Source: Agelaius tricolor (Eukaryota; Chordata; Aves; Passeriformes; Icteridae). From it: a DNA stretch of 64,000 nt. Shown piece after piece: positions 1-12,259 of the stretch (position 1 is its first letter; each line of letters begins with the position of its first letter). Location of the stretch: assembly GCA_023055355.1 (NCBI GenBank), contig JALJCS010000020.1:9407001-9471000 (forward strand). The letters run 5' to 3'. The translations under genes and the position numbers were made by a program. The notes under the pieces are model-generated. The model was not told where the DNA came from. It saw only the letters and a list, made by a program, of their open reading frames with translations, and did not search any database.

Positions 1-2450
1 TTTCCTCCCCCCTCACCAAGAGTAGATCAAGCCCTGCCAGCATGAGCAGTGGAGAACAGAATCTGCATTGACGACAGATGGAACAAATGTTATGGATGCA
101 TCCCAGGCCCTGAGCTGTTGTGCCACATAAATCAGTAGTAAAACTTTGCCAACTCAGAATGCTTCACAAGACCAAACTATCAGCCAGCTTAATGTCTGGC
201 TCTGCAACACCAAAATTGCATGGTCCAAATAAAAGAAAAAATAAAATAGTGAATGCATGTGCCCTCAGTTGAACTTCCAGCCAGCAGAGCTGGGTTGGGT
301 CCAGCTCCTGGAGATGAATGTGTCTCTGTGATAAGTGACTTGTGAAAGATAATTCATGGTTTGGAAGCCTCCCACTGCACCAATGGGCCGTGGATGCTGC
401 AGATGAAGTGTGAGGTCCCAGGCTGCAGATGCTATCGGAGCTGGGCGGGCAGCTGGATGTGAGCAATGGCCAGCCCCAGCCATCAACCCTGATTAGATAC
501 CAAAGAATCAGAGCACCCAAAAATACTTCATCTTGCTCTCCTTGCATGTGTGCCAGTGCCTGGGCCACTCCTTTGCAGAGAAAAGCTGGAACCACACACA
601 ACCACTGTGTGTGAAAACTCGCTCCCGTCAGGAGAACTGCTTCCCATGCACTGCATAAATCCCAAGTGGCTGGGATTTAAGACAAAAAAAAGAGTCAAAT
701 AAAAAGATTTGCTGTTAAAATTATGGCTTGGCAACCTTGTAGATGTGCGTGGGGGAGAAGTGCCTGCAACCTTTTTAGAGGCAGACTTGCCCTTTGGAAA
801 ATGAACTTCCATTAAAGTAACAAGGCTTCACCCTTCTTGGTGGGATTTTGGCAGCACAAGGGAGAGAGGAAAGGCTGAAATGATCCCTTCAGCCTTCTCA
901 CTCTGTCTCAGCAATGATAAAATGAAATATTTTAATGCAGCACTTCAGATCTCTGACAGCTGTGGTAGCCTGGTGTTTACAGAAGACATCCTGTTGCTCA
1001 AGGGAGACACTTCTGCCTCACTGAATTTAAGGGGTTTTAATTTTTTTTCCCTCCTCACTACTCTTTAATGCAATTTCCACTCTAGGAGGCCATTACAAGG
1101 ATGACTCTGCACATTCTGAGGGTGGTAACAGCAACAGTTCTCCATCAAAAAGCAGATCCAGCTTGTGGGAAAACTGCCCTGGCACCCGCATGGGGCTGAG
1201 CAACCCTTGGAAGGGAAGAAAAAAAAATGTCTTGATGGTCATGGAAACTCTCGCTGCAACACAGAGTCCAGCACGTGAGTGTATCCTCCTGGGATTGCAT
1301 CCCAACTTGCAGCACAGTGGGATGAATCATAAGGAAATGCCACCCCAGGGAACAAATTGGTCATTCTTGGAAAGAGCTGATGGCTCTTGGACTAGCCATG
1401 GAAGCAGGGAGGGAGGCTGCATCCAGCTCGCTGCATTCGCCGCAGCGCTGCAGGAACATGCCGGCGAGGCTGGGCATGCTTTGCTGCCTTCCCAGCAGAA
1501 AAACCATTTCCTTGTGTTTTTGGTTCCTTGATCTTTCTAAATAAACAGTTTCTTTGTACTGAGAAAAAAAAAAAAAAAAAAGCTCAGCCATTGGTGCGCT
1601 GCAAAGATTTTTTTGGGAAGCAGGGAATGTGGGGACTTTCACCTGCTGGCAGCCTCTTTGGTGCTCCACAGAGGTTTTGGAGTCTTCTGAGCAGGGTGAT
1701 GGGAATGATAGCTCTGAGCCTTGAACAGCTTCTTCAGCTTTGGATCTCCAAACCTGCTGCACTCTCGGATTTTCCCCAGCCTCGTGGGCATTCATGGCTT
1801 TGCTCAGCTGTTGCTTTGCCTCTGGATCAGGAGAGCTCACAGGGCTCACTTGGAAGCTCAGGGTCACTGGGAGGATCAGCAGCAGAGCCAGAATCAGTGG
1901 TTCACAGCCTGCTTGCCACGTGCTGTGGGGTAGCTGGAGAAGGGGGGAATTTTGGTGTTTTGATGCTGCTTTGCTTGGCAAAGGCTGCAAGACTCAAGGA
2001 TAAAGCCTGGTTTACCTCTGTGGGATCTTCAGTGGAAACCAGGTGAAGATCTCAGGTCTTTCTGCAATGACACACCAAAGGGAAGCCCTGTGAACACCAC
2101 CCTGGCATCCTTTGTTCTTATGCAGGAGATCCTGGGAGCTGTGACTTTAGAGGCCCATGATGTCACCAGGGAGCAATCCCTGCGGATGCTCGAGTGCATT
2201 CAGCTGGCTTGGGTAGGAGAAAGGGTGAGTCCCACAGACTGATGGATATCTTGCACCTCCGGCCACTGATTTAAGGGGAAATCTGTCGCCGTCCTCCTGT
2301 CTCCCCACAAAAAGCCTTAGATGGAAGAAACTGGGAGATCTTACAAGATCTCTATCAGGGGACTGGCTTTCAAGTGACAGCCGTGTCTTTAATCCAGCAA
2401 AATCTTTCTGTTTCTATTGATGCCCTACAATAAAAACAAAAGTAAAGAGA
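1..2450. other. Intergenic, no gene seen
   Basis: Ordinary mixed sequence without coding signature on either strand. The only structure is the AATAAA/A18 tract at 1540-1581. Confidence 0.7.
1540..1581 (+). other. AATAAA followed by an A18 tail (retrocopy-like 3' end)
   Basis: AATAAA at 1540-1545, then 18 nt, then A18 (1564-1581). This is the spacing of a real mRNA 3' end and may mark a processed pseudogene or retrotransposed transcript. The 400 nt upstream match no gene I recognise. Confidence 0.4.
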
Positions 2451-3260
2451 GGGAAGAATTAAGAACAGGGAGACTTGCTTTTAAAAGGCTTATAAAAATA
2501 CATATAAAGCGAGACACGATGAGAACAAAGGGGTAATGGAAGCCGACAGACAGTTCTCATGCCATTAAACTGCATCTCAAAAAAATCCTCTCAAAAAATA
2601 AAAAAAAAAAAGAAGTTAATCGTTATTTGGAGCGGGATAGTGTTTTTATTGTGAACATGTGCAAATGGAGGCTTCAGCCATATAAAACCCATGCCCACAA
2701 TAAGTATATTTGTGTAGCAATTAATGTGAGATCACAGGCTCGGCTTTTGCCAAATAGTCGTGTCAGCATGGGGTACATTATGTGTGTCAGGAATCCAGTT
2801 TCCAAATGTGGAAGACATTGGGCCACTCATAATTAAATGTTTTGTCATCGCGGGGCAGAGCCGCGTGCACTTCGGCTGAGCCGAGCGCGGCACCTCCAGT
2901 GCCATCGCCCAGGGTTTGCTTTTTGGCAGCTCTTTAAGGAAACTTTATGCAGAAGGAATTTAAAGACACTTGTAATTAGATCTCCCCCCCCCCTCCTTCT
3001 TTTCTTCCTCCCCCTCCCTGAAATGCAGAGGGCAATTTTGATTTTCTCCCTCAGCCAAGAAAACAGAGTTTCAATTTCTCTTTATGATAGCAGGGATTAT
3101 CTCCCTGATTGGCTGCATTGAGACATCATTTCCATGGGTTTCTGTTAGTGTTTCTAGTAACACTTCCATGAATCCAATACTTTCTGGGAAGTTTATTACA
3201 GCAGCTGCTAAAGGCAAAGCAGAGACGTCCAAATAGTGCAGGAACATGCATTTACCACAC
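2450..3260. promoter_or_regulatory. Candidate conserved non-coding block
   Basis: AT-rich, repeat-free stretch with words such as AATTAATG, TAATTAAATG and TGTAATTAGA at 2620-2980, and a compact segment at 3080-3225. The call rests on texture only; alignment to chicken and mammals would test it. Confidence 0.3.
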
Positions 3261-3822
3261 TTATAACTCCAACAGATTCAGTTACAAGAACTGCTGCAAT
3301 ATTTCTTTTTGTTTTCCCCTCCTTCTATTTCCTTTTTTTTTTTTCTCCTTTCCTATTCCTTGTGGTCTTATTAAGACCAGCAAAGGCTGTGGTCCCCGGT
3401 GCTATGTCTCTGAATTAATTTTAAGTAAAGCAGAGGCTGGAATGGCGTGTGGGAAGGTTCTTGGCATGGATGGACTTGGCTGGAGTTCTCAGTGGAGAGA
3501 CATTTAAGGGAAGGGAGAAGAGGATTGCGTGTGTGTATATGGGGGGACAATATTTTTCATATACTCTGCACAAAAAGCCATCTCCAGAGCTATCAGGCTT
3601 TCATCACCCCAGTCTGATCCAAGGATGTTCAAAAAGTGAAACACATCATAAATCTGGCAGGCTGGCTGGAACTTGGAGAGGTTTGAAAGGCGCTGGAGGG
3701 TGGGAGCATCCCGGCTGGGCTGGGCTGGTCAGCGCAGCCCGCGGCAGGGGAAGCCCCTTTCCACGGCTCCAGGCACTTCCATGGGGTTTTTATCTCCTTG
3801 CTGAGGAGATATCCCAATTACT

Positions 3823-3837
3823 CCCCCCCCCCCCCCC
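3823..3837 (+). repeat. C15 homopolymer
   Basis: Fifteen C in a row. Confidence 0.95.
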
Positions 3838-4004
3838 AGTTCCAAGGAGATGGGAACAGATGGGCCCCACTGTAGAAATGCTGAGCAGCTGAGACAGAAG
3901 CTTGAGAGTTCAGAGTGATTTTGTCTTTTAATTATTTTTTAAGTTCTTTAATGGTTTTCTCAGTGGTGATGTGAGGCATTGCTTGAGAATGAGGAGCACA
4001 GCAC

Positions 4005-4090
4005 AAGTCAGTTTTCATTCCACCTTTCCCAGTGCTACTTCTTCAAGTCAGTTTTTATTCCACCTTCTCCAGTGCTGCTTCTTCAAGTGA
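4005..4090 (+). repeat. Tandem duplication, 40-bp unit
   Basis: Two copies, 4005-4044 and 4045-4084, each starting AAGTCAGTTTT and ending TTCTTC, with a few substitutions, then the start of a third (AAGTGA). Confidence 0.9.
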
Positions 4091-4479
4091 TCTTCCACTT
4101 GATGGGAATTGGGAGAACGGTGTAAAAGATGATTGGGGGTGGATGGCAGAAGCACTGGTGCTTCCCCACCCTCAGTGCCCTTTTCTGCATGAGGTGAGTT
4201 AGACAAGGATGGGCAGCACTGGATTTCAGAGCCTTTCTCCCCCTCCGTTGGTGGTTTGTGACTCAATCACCCTGGTTAAATCAGAAATGAGATCATTGAT
4301 ACTCCAAAACTGCAATGCCTCTTGTTTGCAGATCCCATGGTGGTGGGCTGGTATAGACAGCTGCCCTTTACCAAAATGTATGCCAGGAATTTTCCTTACT
4401 GTTTTCAGACCTCACACTTTCCAAAAGTAATAGGAACATGCACCAGTGATGGGGACATATTTTACTCTAAATGAGCAAA

Positions 4480-4630
4480 ACACCCACATTTCCACGTTTG
4501 CCCTTTATTAACTTTAACCACAGCTCTTCAGGGCTGACCATAAATAAAATCTCAGCCGTATTAACTTTGAAAGATGATGTTACTTAAAGACACCTGCTAA
4601 TTAATTATAGCCAGAATCTTAGCAAGGCTC
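4480..4630. promoter_or_regulatory. Candidate conserved non-coding block
   Basis: Dense TTAACTTTAA, CATAAATAAA, GTATTAACTTT and CTAATTAATTATAG words in 150 nt, unlike the flanks. Called on texture only. Confidence 0.35.
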
Positions 4631-4639
4631 TAAATGAGA

Positions 4640-7600
4640 GGGGTTCTCACCTCCCAAGCAGTATTTCATAGGAGGCAGGTAGCGTGCCGAGCTCACGGGT
4701 ACTTCACTCTGTTTGTTGGTCTTGTAGGTGTTGCAGCGGGATGTAAATTCTTGTTATTATTAAGAAAAAATCCCCTTTTCTGAAAATGATTCATCAAACA
4801 CCTCATCCTCGTTGCATGTATCATCTTGTTGGGCCTGGAATTGCTCTGCTGAGCGCTTGCACCGCAGGGAAGGCGCTGGGCTCAACAGGAGCCGGGGCGC
4901 TCACGAGAGGAGCCTTTGCTCAGTCTGTGCTTGCCTCCCATGGCTGCATGGTGGAGAAGCCTCTGGAGGGGTAGAGGCCAACAGGGGTTGGTTTTAACTT
5001 GTCCCAAAGAGGTGAAACCCTTCTTTCCTCTGAATCTCGCCAATGATGCTTTGTTTTCCATTTCCCCCGCAAACGTTGTCCCTGCTCGGGAAGTCCACTG
5101 AAAGGGAGGAGCCCAGGGTGGACTGGGAGGTTCTGTTTCCAAGAGGGAGGAAAATTATTTGGAATTAATGGTGAGGCCACCTAATCCTATAAGAGCTTCT
5201 CCTGGCAGGCAAAATCTCAATGAATAAATCTGCAGAAATTTCAAATATTAATGGTGAGGCTGAAGGGAGAAGGGGAGAGGGTACCAGCAGTGATTAGGGC
5301 TGGGTTGCCTGACTTGGTGGGGTGCACTTCCCATTCCTGCTGGGGGAATTCCATTCTGTGCACTTTCTGTGCCTTCTACCACACTTTTGAAATTACCTCT
5401 CTAGGTGAAAGGGCTAAGGGTGGTGAGAGTGCTGCAGATTCACAGCATCCAAAAATGCAAACCTATGGCATGGGGGAAGTCTGTCTGAAACTCACCCAAG
5501 ATTAGGATGGCACAGAGAATTTGTGCAGGAGGTCTTGGTGTTTCTGATCCTCCAGGGACAGGGATAAACACAAACTCCCAAACCCCATTGACACTGGAAG
5601 AGCTTTTGGGGCTGGAGTTGTATCCAGTGCACCACCTGGGCTGCACTTGGGTGTTGTGTGGGGTAATCACAGGCAGCAAAGTGATGGCATCTGCCTGCTC
5701 TGCATGCCCCATGCATTATCCAGGGTGGGAAAATCCATGCCAAGAAGGTGGATTTAAGGCTGAGCTTGGTTTCATGGATTGATGGAGTGCCTCTCTTTGT
5801 GGTAGGATGAGGTTATCTGGGTCCCTTCTCCAATGACAGGTGGGGGCTCTGACTAACACTGAGGGCTGAGTGCTGGCTTTGCCATCAGGGAGGTTGGGAG
5901 GTTATCCTGGTGGTTTCATCTGCCCTTCCCAGAATCTGCACTGTTCTTGTCCTTCATGTTGGCAGTGCTGCAAGGCAGGGGCTGCTTTCTGTTTCCCAAA
6001 ATCCCTTTGCACCAGTAGTGCTACTGCAAAAGCTGCCTGGAGCAGCCCAGCAAAAAACTTGCCCTTTTCCTTCACTCCGTACCAAGACAGAGCTCAGTCT
6101 GGAGCCAGGCTGTATCCTCACTCCCAAATCCTGGCCCTGTGGATTAAGCTCAGTAACACCTGGACACACCTTTCTGCCAGCAACCCCAACAGCCCTTCCT
6201 GCAAAAGAGGTTTTTTCCCCTGGCCTTCCCCTCAGTCATGGTCACTCTCCCTGCAGAAACCGTGGCTCTCCACGTCCAGGCTGAACTTCCAGGCTGAACT
6301 TTCGAACCTTCCTCCTCAGCCCCAGCTAGGTCATTATTTTTGACACCTTTTCCCTGAGTTATTGCACAGCTGAAAAAGAGAGGGCTGGCCTGGCCATGGC
6401 TCCTGGCTTTTCCCAGTGTCCAACACTCTCTGCAAGCCCCTGGCACCTGTTCAGGTGAGCTCAGGGTGGCCCAGGACTTGTGACAGCACAGTGGACAAGT
6501 GCCACCAGGGAGGAGAGCAGCCTGCCTGCTGGTGTTCCCACTTGTGTGACTTAGGGAGGGTATTTTTCTTGATCTGGATCCTGCATTAATTGTTTCCTGG
6601 AATATTTTGCTATACGAATGTCATGCTTCTGTCTGCTTGGCTTGCCCTGGGTTGAGCAGAGGTATTTATGAGTGGTTTTTTGCACATATTTTTCACCTTT
6701 TTGAAATGCTTGGCACTGGTCTGGATGCTGGAACAGATCCTTCCTGTTGAAAATACTGAACTCAGTCTGGTTGGGCACTGAAGGGAAAAGCAGTGGTTTA
6801 GCTGCTCAGCTCTGGCTTTGCTGATGCTCAGTGATGGTGAGCCCTGCACTCCTGCAGAGCTGGAGATGGCCAGGGCAGGGGTCAGGTCTCTTTGCCTGTG
6901 CTGGTGTAATTCAGAAGTCAGAAAAAGCCTCCTCCTCCCCAAAATGAGCATCAAGGAAATCTGTCCTCCCCAGAGCCGAGTGCCAGGGCAGGCTGGGAGC
7001 CCTTTGGCTGCAGCTCTTCCCTGCACACAAGACTTATTGCAGTATTGTGTTTGTTGTGTGACAGTCCCTGAACCAGGTTCAGGCCCATGATCAAGTTACC
7101 AGGGCTCAGCTGCTCTGCATTAACCAGCCAGGGGGATATTCCCATCCTAGCACAAAGAAAAGGTAAAACCTGTTCGTTTAAACATCTTTCACAGAGTTTT
7201 AAAAAAATCATTTGCTTTATGTACTCATGTGTGCAATTAATGAGGCAGTAGCTTGGTTTGAGCCCCTGGTTTTCCAACTCTGGTCATCACTTTGGTTTGG
7301 ACCAAAAGAGAAGCATCCCAAATGTATTTATTTATTCACCTATAGAGCAAACAAATGGAGGAATTAAAGCTTTGCTCATGGGAGTGGTGCTGGTCATTGC
7401 CATAGATATCTCACAACCATTCCTTGAAGGCCAGGGATTCATGTTGCCTTGGAGGGGAGGGGGTTTCAGACCCCACCAAACTCTGCTTTCAGCTCCAGCA
7501 GGAATTAGGGGGTTGATGGTGAGGCTGTAAACCTTATGGGGAAAATGAAAGGATCTCTGAGGATCCCATGCCTCCCCAAAAGATGTCCCCTCATTTTCAC

Positions 7601-10600
7601 CTTGGAGTGAAAGGATGCTGTGCTGGAGGTAGGAACACGGTGTAGAGCTGGTGTAGGTGTGCATTTTAAGGCTCAAAAAATAGTCAAGAAATAAGAAAAG
7701 TGGTTCCCAAGACATGGGAGGTGTTTGTAATTTAACAGCCCTCCTTCCAGGGAAGGTTCCCGGCTGCCTGTCAGTCCCAGCCCCAAATACCCCAGTCCTG
7801 GCACCCCAAGGGCCCAGCTCTGCCCTGCTCTGGGACAACTCTCCCCAAGCCCTGTTGCAACTCTTCAGCTAAACAGGAGCTTAACTGTGTCCTCCTGTGG
7901 GCCAAGAGCTTTAGAGCTGGCATAGCAGAGCATGTTTGAGGATGATCAGGCCTCTGCCTGTGCTGTCTATTATTGGAACTGCATCAGAGCTCAGGCTGGG
8001 GAACCATTTTCTGAGCAGCCCTCCCAGCTTCCTGAAATCAATGGTGAAAGTAAGCAAACCACCTTTACATTCCTCTGTGCTGACAGCTGAGCAGGTTTTC
8101 AGGTGCCAACTCATCATTTATCTCTCTTTTCTCTTTTCCTGTGTCCCCCAAAGTCCTGAAGAAACTCCAAGGCAATTCTTCTCACTGTTCCTTGGGCTTT
8201 GCAGAATTTCAGAGCTGGTGGCAGACAAACAAACAAAACCCCCTTTCTTGCAAAAATGTGTGTCATTTTTGACTGGGATGCTTGCTGATTCCTGTTATTT
8301 TGGTGAGTGGTGGCTTTGTTTCTTCTAGGTCTATTAATCTGCTTTTTTGTTGTACAGAAAGACAAATGCCAATTTATAGTCAAGACAAAATTCTAGTTTG
8401 ATGTTTGGAAATGCAGTACCCAAGCTAAAATCCTCAATTTTCTGCCTATTCAAACTCTTGGGAATTGTCAGGCTTCAGCTCTGAGCCTTCAGACCAAAGA
8501 CTGAATTCAGACCAGGAGCTATTTCCTACTTCAGGGAAAGCAAAGTTAAATCTGAGTACAGGGTTAAAACTTTGCAGGCTTGAGGTATACAATTGTCAGA
8601 CTTCCTTGCTCAGGAGCATCTCTGCAGTGGGTTCATGAGCATTTTGTCCTTTTATGCTTTTCTTATTTGTATCATTATATTTTTGAAGCCCTGCTGCTAA
8701 TTCCCTCCCTCCACATGGAACCACGGTTTCATCTGCTAGAATGAGCTGCAGCAAAGTTCTGCTCAGCTCCATTCTTTTTACTGGAGCACCAGGAAAGGAA
8801 GAAGTGCAGCACAGCATCTCACAGAGCAGCCCTCAGCTCTCACTGGTGCCATAAATCAGAAATAAGAAGCTCACCTAAAGTGAAGGGAAAAAAAAGCCAT
8901 TTTTGTAAATGGAAACGGCTGCAAGTCCCATATGGATGTCGTGGTAGAGGTTCCCTGCCCCAGGAGGAGGTGGCCCCATCACCCCCACACTGGGTTTTCC
9001 CCATGGGAATGGGAATTCATTATTTAACTTTTTCTGAGCCCTAACAACAGAATGGTTTGCAGAGCAGCTGAACAGGACTGCAAAGCTTGGCTGACAGAAA
9101 TGCTATGGCCCCCAGAGTAAATCAGAATTTCCTCTTTGATTTGAAGGGGGGAAAACTGATTTTTACAAGGAAATTCAGGGGTGATAACAAAGCTGCCCTC
9201 TTCTCCTTGTTCTACAGTGATATTCCCTAGCAAGCAATACTAGAAATACAGATGTTGGGTTTGCCTTTCATGTTTTCTTGGTAAATATCTGAATAAATAT
9301 TTATCAGTAAACAGAGCAGATTTATTTCTGAACTGGAGTTGGCTGGGTTTGTGCATAGTTTTTGGTGAGGGGTTTTTAAGAGTGCTGCAGGTATGCTCAG
9401 TCTTAGGGACTGAGCTCTGCAGAAAGAAGAAATTAAGCAGAATTGGGTTTTGAATCAGAAAATGCTGTTTAATGGTTTCTCCCTCATAAAATGTGCTGAT
9501 GGAAAAATTTTATGTAATAAAAACAAACAACACCTCCTTCCCCCTCAAAAAAATATAGGGAGTTTCCTTGCAAAATGTATTATTTGGATGTTTTCAGACT
9601 GAACAAACTTTATTTCATTTTTGAACTCATTTCAGGGGAGAATCCATAGAGAAATAATTGAACAGAGGCTCCAAACCCAGATAAAAGAACTTGCCCTGAC
9701 TGAAACAAAACATTTCATTGAGCTTGAAAGTATTTGTGTGCTTGGAAAGCAGCTCGTTTTGTGTGTAGGGGGGTTGTTTTGGTGATCCATGAAATATTTT
9801 TAAGATTTATGGGACCCAGTGGTGACTTTGAAGACAGAAAGTTCCTTTTTCAGCACAGCTGCAGCCAGTCATGTCTGTGTGCTGTGTGGGCACTGAGGAG
9901 ATATGAAAGGAGTAAATATAGTTTGTGAAATGCATTATTTGCAAAGATAATAGATGTGTTTTATATAAATATATATGTCTAAAATAAAATCTATATGCAG
10001 GTTTTGGTGGGAAGGGAGCATGTGTGGGTGCATCCCACAGCCAGGTGAAGAGGGATTTACCCACAGAGCAGTGGGGAAGTTGATGGGATTAACTCTTCCC
10101 ATCACCTTCATTCCTCTGTTTGGAGGGAGATGTCCTGACTCCCTAATCCCATTTTAACCTCCCCAACTGGAATATTACCCTGACCAGTACAAAACCAGTT
10201 TGCTTCTGGTTTTGTACTGGTCAGGATACTTCTGGTAGGCAGCAGGACTCTGCTGGGTTGCTGCCAGCATTTCCTGTGTTCGGAGGCTCCCCTCTCTTCT
10301 AAAATAGCTGTGTTCTCCTAGGAATGCAGGGCAAGCAGCAAAACTTCCAGCCCCTCATTCCTTGCATCTTTGCCTTTTGGGAAAAACTCTTCTTCAAATG
10401 AGATGCCAATAGAAATAAGAATGTCCCTTGTCCCAGGAGCAGGTTTTAGGGGTGGGAGAGTCTTTGCTGGGCTCTCCAGAAAGTGATACACCCTCAGCTC
10501 GTGTTTTGAGGGAAGGGAGGGCACCAGGGAAGTGCAGGGCAGGTATTTCTGGCCTGATGTGTCTGAGGAACAGAGCAGGATTCAGCTCCAATGGTTAAAT

Positions 10601-12040
10601 GTGAGTGATGGATCTGGAAGGTGGAGGGAGCCTCCTGTGCCCTCCTGCTCTCCAAACCTCAGGGCTCACACTGAGCCTTTAGCAGGCAGAGCTGGAAAAG
10701 GGGTGGCAGGGTGCTGTGAGGAGGAGGATGGAAGGAGTGCCTGCTTTTACAGGAGTGTTTCCATCACAGCACTCCTGTGTGGTGCTTGTTTAAAAGACAC
10801 ATTTCTCTCTGCACAGATTTCTCCCTTCAAACCAGAGAGGCTGAGTGGATAAATCCTGAGATTCGGGGGCTGGCTCACATCTGTGTGTTTGAGGCAAAGG
10901 GGTTTCCACCTCCTTAGAGCTGAAATTGTTGAAGAAATCCAGTATTTCCACATCTTTCAGCACCTCAGAGCATGGTAAAGAAAAAACTGTTTGGGGGAGA
11001 GGCACAGCTCTGGGCTGAGCCTTGAATTAGACAATGAAATAAGCTCAGGAGTAGAAGGAAGTGCATCCAAATGGTTTTGTGATGGCTGGGACATGGTTGT
11101 GTCCCTTCTCTCTCTCTGTGCCACAGTCCCTGGGGAGCAGCAGGTCCCAGGGTGCTTGGAAGGAAAAGGAGCTGGTGGAAAAGGAGTGACCTGGGCTTCA
11201 CATCCCTTCTCTGGGGCTCACAAGGAGCTCCCCTGACCCTGGCAGACAGGGCTTTCACTCAGGGCCCGTCCAACACAAACAGGAGAATTCAAAGCTACTG
11301 GATTAGGAGCTGGTGTGGCTTCCATTAACCCAGGGCTCTGCTGAGCTGACTCCTGGAAGAGCTGTGCATCAAATGCAATGAATCAGGAGGGAAGCCCCAG
11401 ATCAGAGGAGCCCGCTGACCTCTGGAGTGAGACAGCATTCCCCAGGCAGCACCTTGGGAAGGGGGGGCTGACAAAACCAGGCTGGCCTTCTATTTATTAA
11501 TTTCTTTAATCTCTTGATAGGCTTTCAGGCCCAAACTCGTTAATTTTGCCCATGTATACCAGATTTTTGTCGGCGGGGATGGCTGGGGGCTGAGCCTCTG
11601 AAAGTATTAAAGTAAAAAAGCAGCCAGGGAAGAAACACTGTCTTGTAAGCAAGGAGGTTTCACTGCAAGACAGCCAAAAAAATGCTGAGCCCTTCCAGGG
11701 AATTTGCCTGCTCTTTGTTTTCTCTTTGCATGCTGCAGATAAATGAAAATATTGATGCATTCCTGAAGCATCCATCTGAGCCTGGAAGTCCATCAGGGAG
11801 CCCAAGAGCAGTGCACACCCGTGTGCAAGTGTGTAAATAAAGATTGTTACCCTGAGATCTGGGGCTGCAGCTTTCCTCACTGGGACCAGATTAGTTTCAT
11901 GCACTGATTGAGTTCATTCCCTGGCCAAGCAGCATTTCAACTACTGAAGGCAATTCTTTTTTTAACCTTAAAAGTATTAAAAAAAAAAAGGAAAATCCCT
12001 GAACTAACTCCAGCAATGGTTAGGTGAGCCCCTTGCCAGC
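4640..12040. other. Intergenic, no gene seen
   Basis: Neutral-looking sequence with many stops in all frames. No RNA gene was recognised. It contains the 20-bp hairpin at 10179-10225. AT-rich islets at 9240-9330 and 9930-10010 carry AAATATTTAT/ATATATAT words of unclear meaning. Confidence 0.7.
10179..10225. repeat. Perfect 20-bp inverted repeat with a 7-nt loop
   Basis: Left arm 10179-10198 (starts CCTGACCAGT, ends AAAACCAG), loop TTTGCTT, right arm 10206-10225, the exact reverse complement. Pairing stops within a few bases outside the arms. A template-switch mutation is the simplest origin; a small hairpin RNA is possible but the stem is short for a microRNA precursor. Confidence 0.9.
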
Positions 12041-12049
12041 TAGGATGTG

Positions 12050-12250
12050 CCTGCACATATGGACACACAATAACTTTGTCCATTGCTGTCATAAAACTAA
12101 AGGCACTTACATGAGGGTGAGAGGTCAGGGGAGACCTTGATTTAATAACAGGGGAAACATTATTTTTCTGTTATTAATTACACATTATCCATAGTACATT
12201 TGCTGCACTTAGCTTAGATAAGGTTACATCTATATTTTTGTTAGGGAAAC
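12050..12250. promoter_or_regulatory. Candidate conserved non-coding block
   Basis: AT-rich segment with GATTTAATAAC, TTATTAATTACAC, CATAGTACA and AGATAAGG (GATA-like) words. Called on texture only. Confidence 0.3.
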
Positions 12251-12259
12251 TGCTCAGGT

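Noticed and set aside
10179..10225. MicroRNA precursor
   Set aside because: The stem is only 20 bp, perfect, and does not extend beyond the arms; typical precursors are longer with mismatches.
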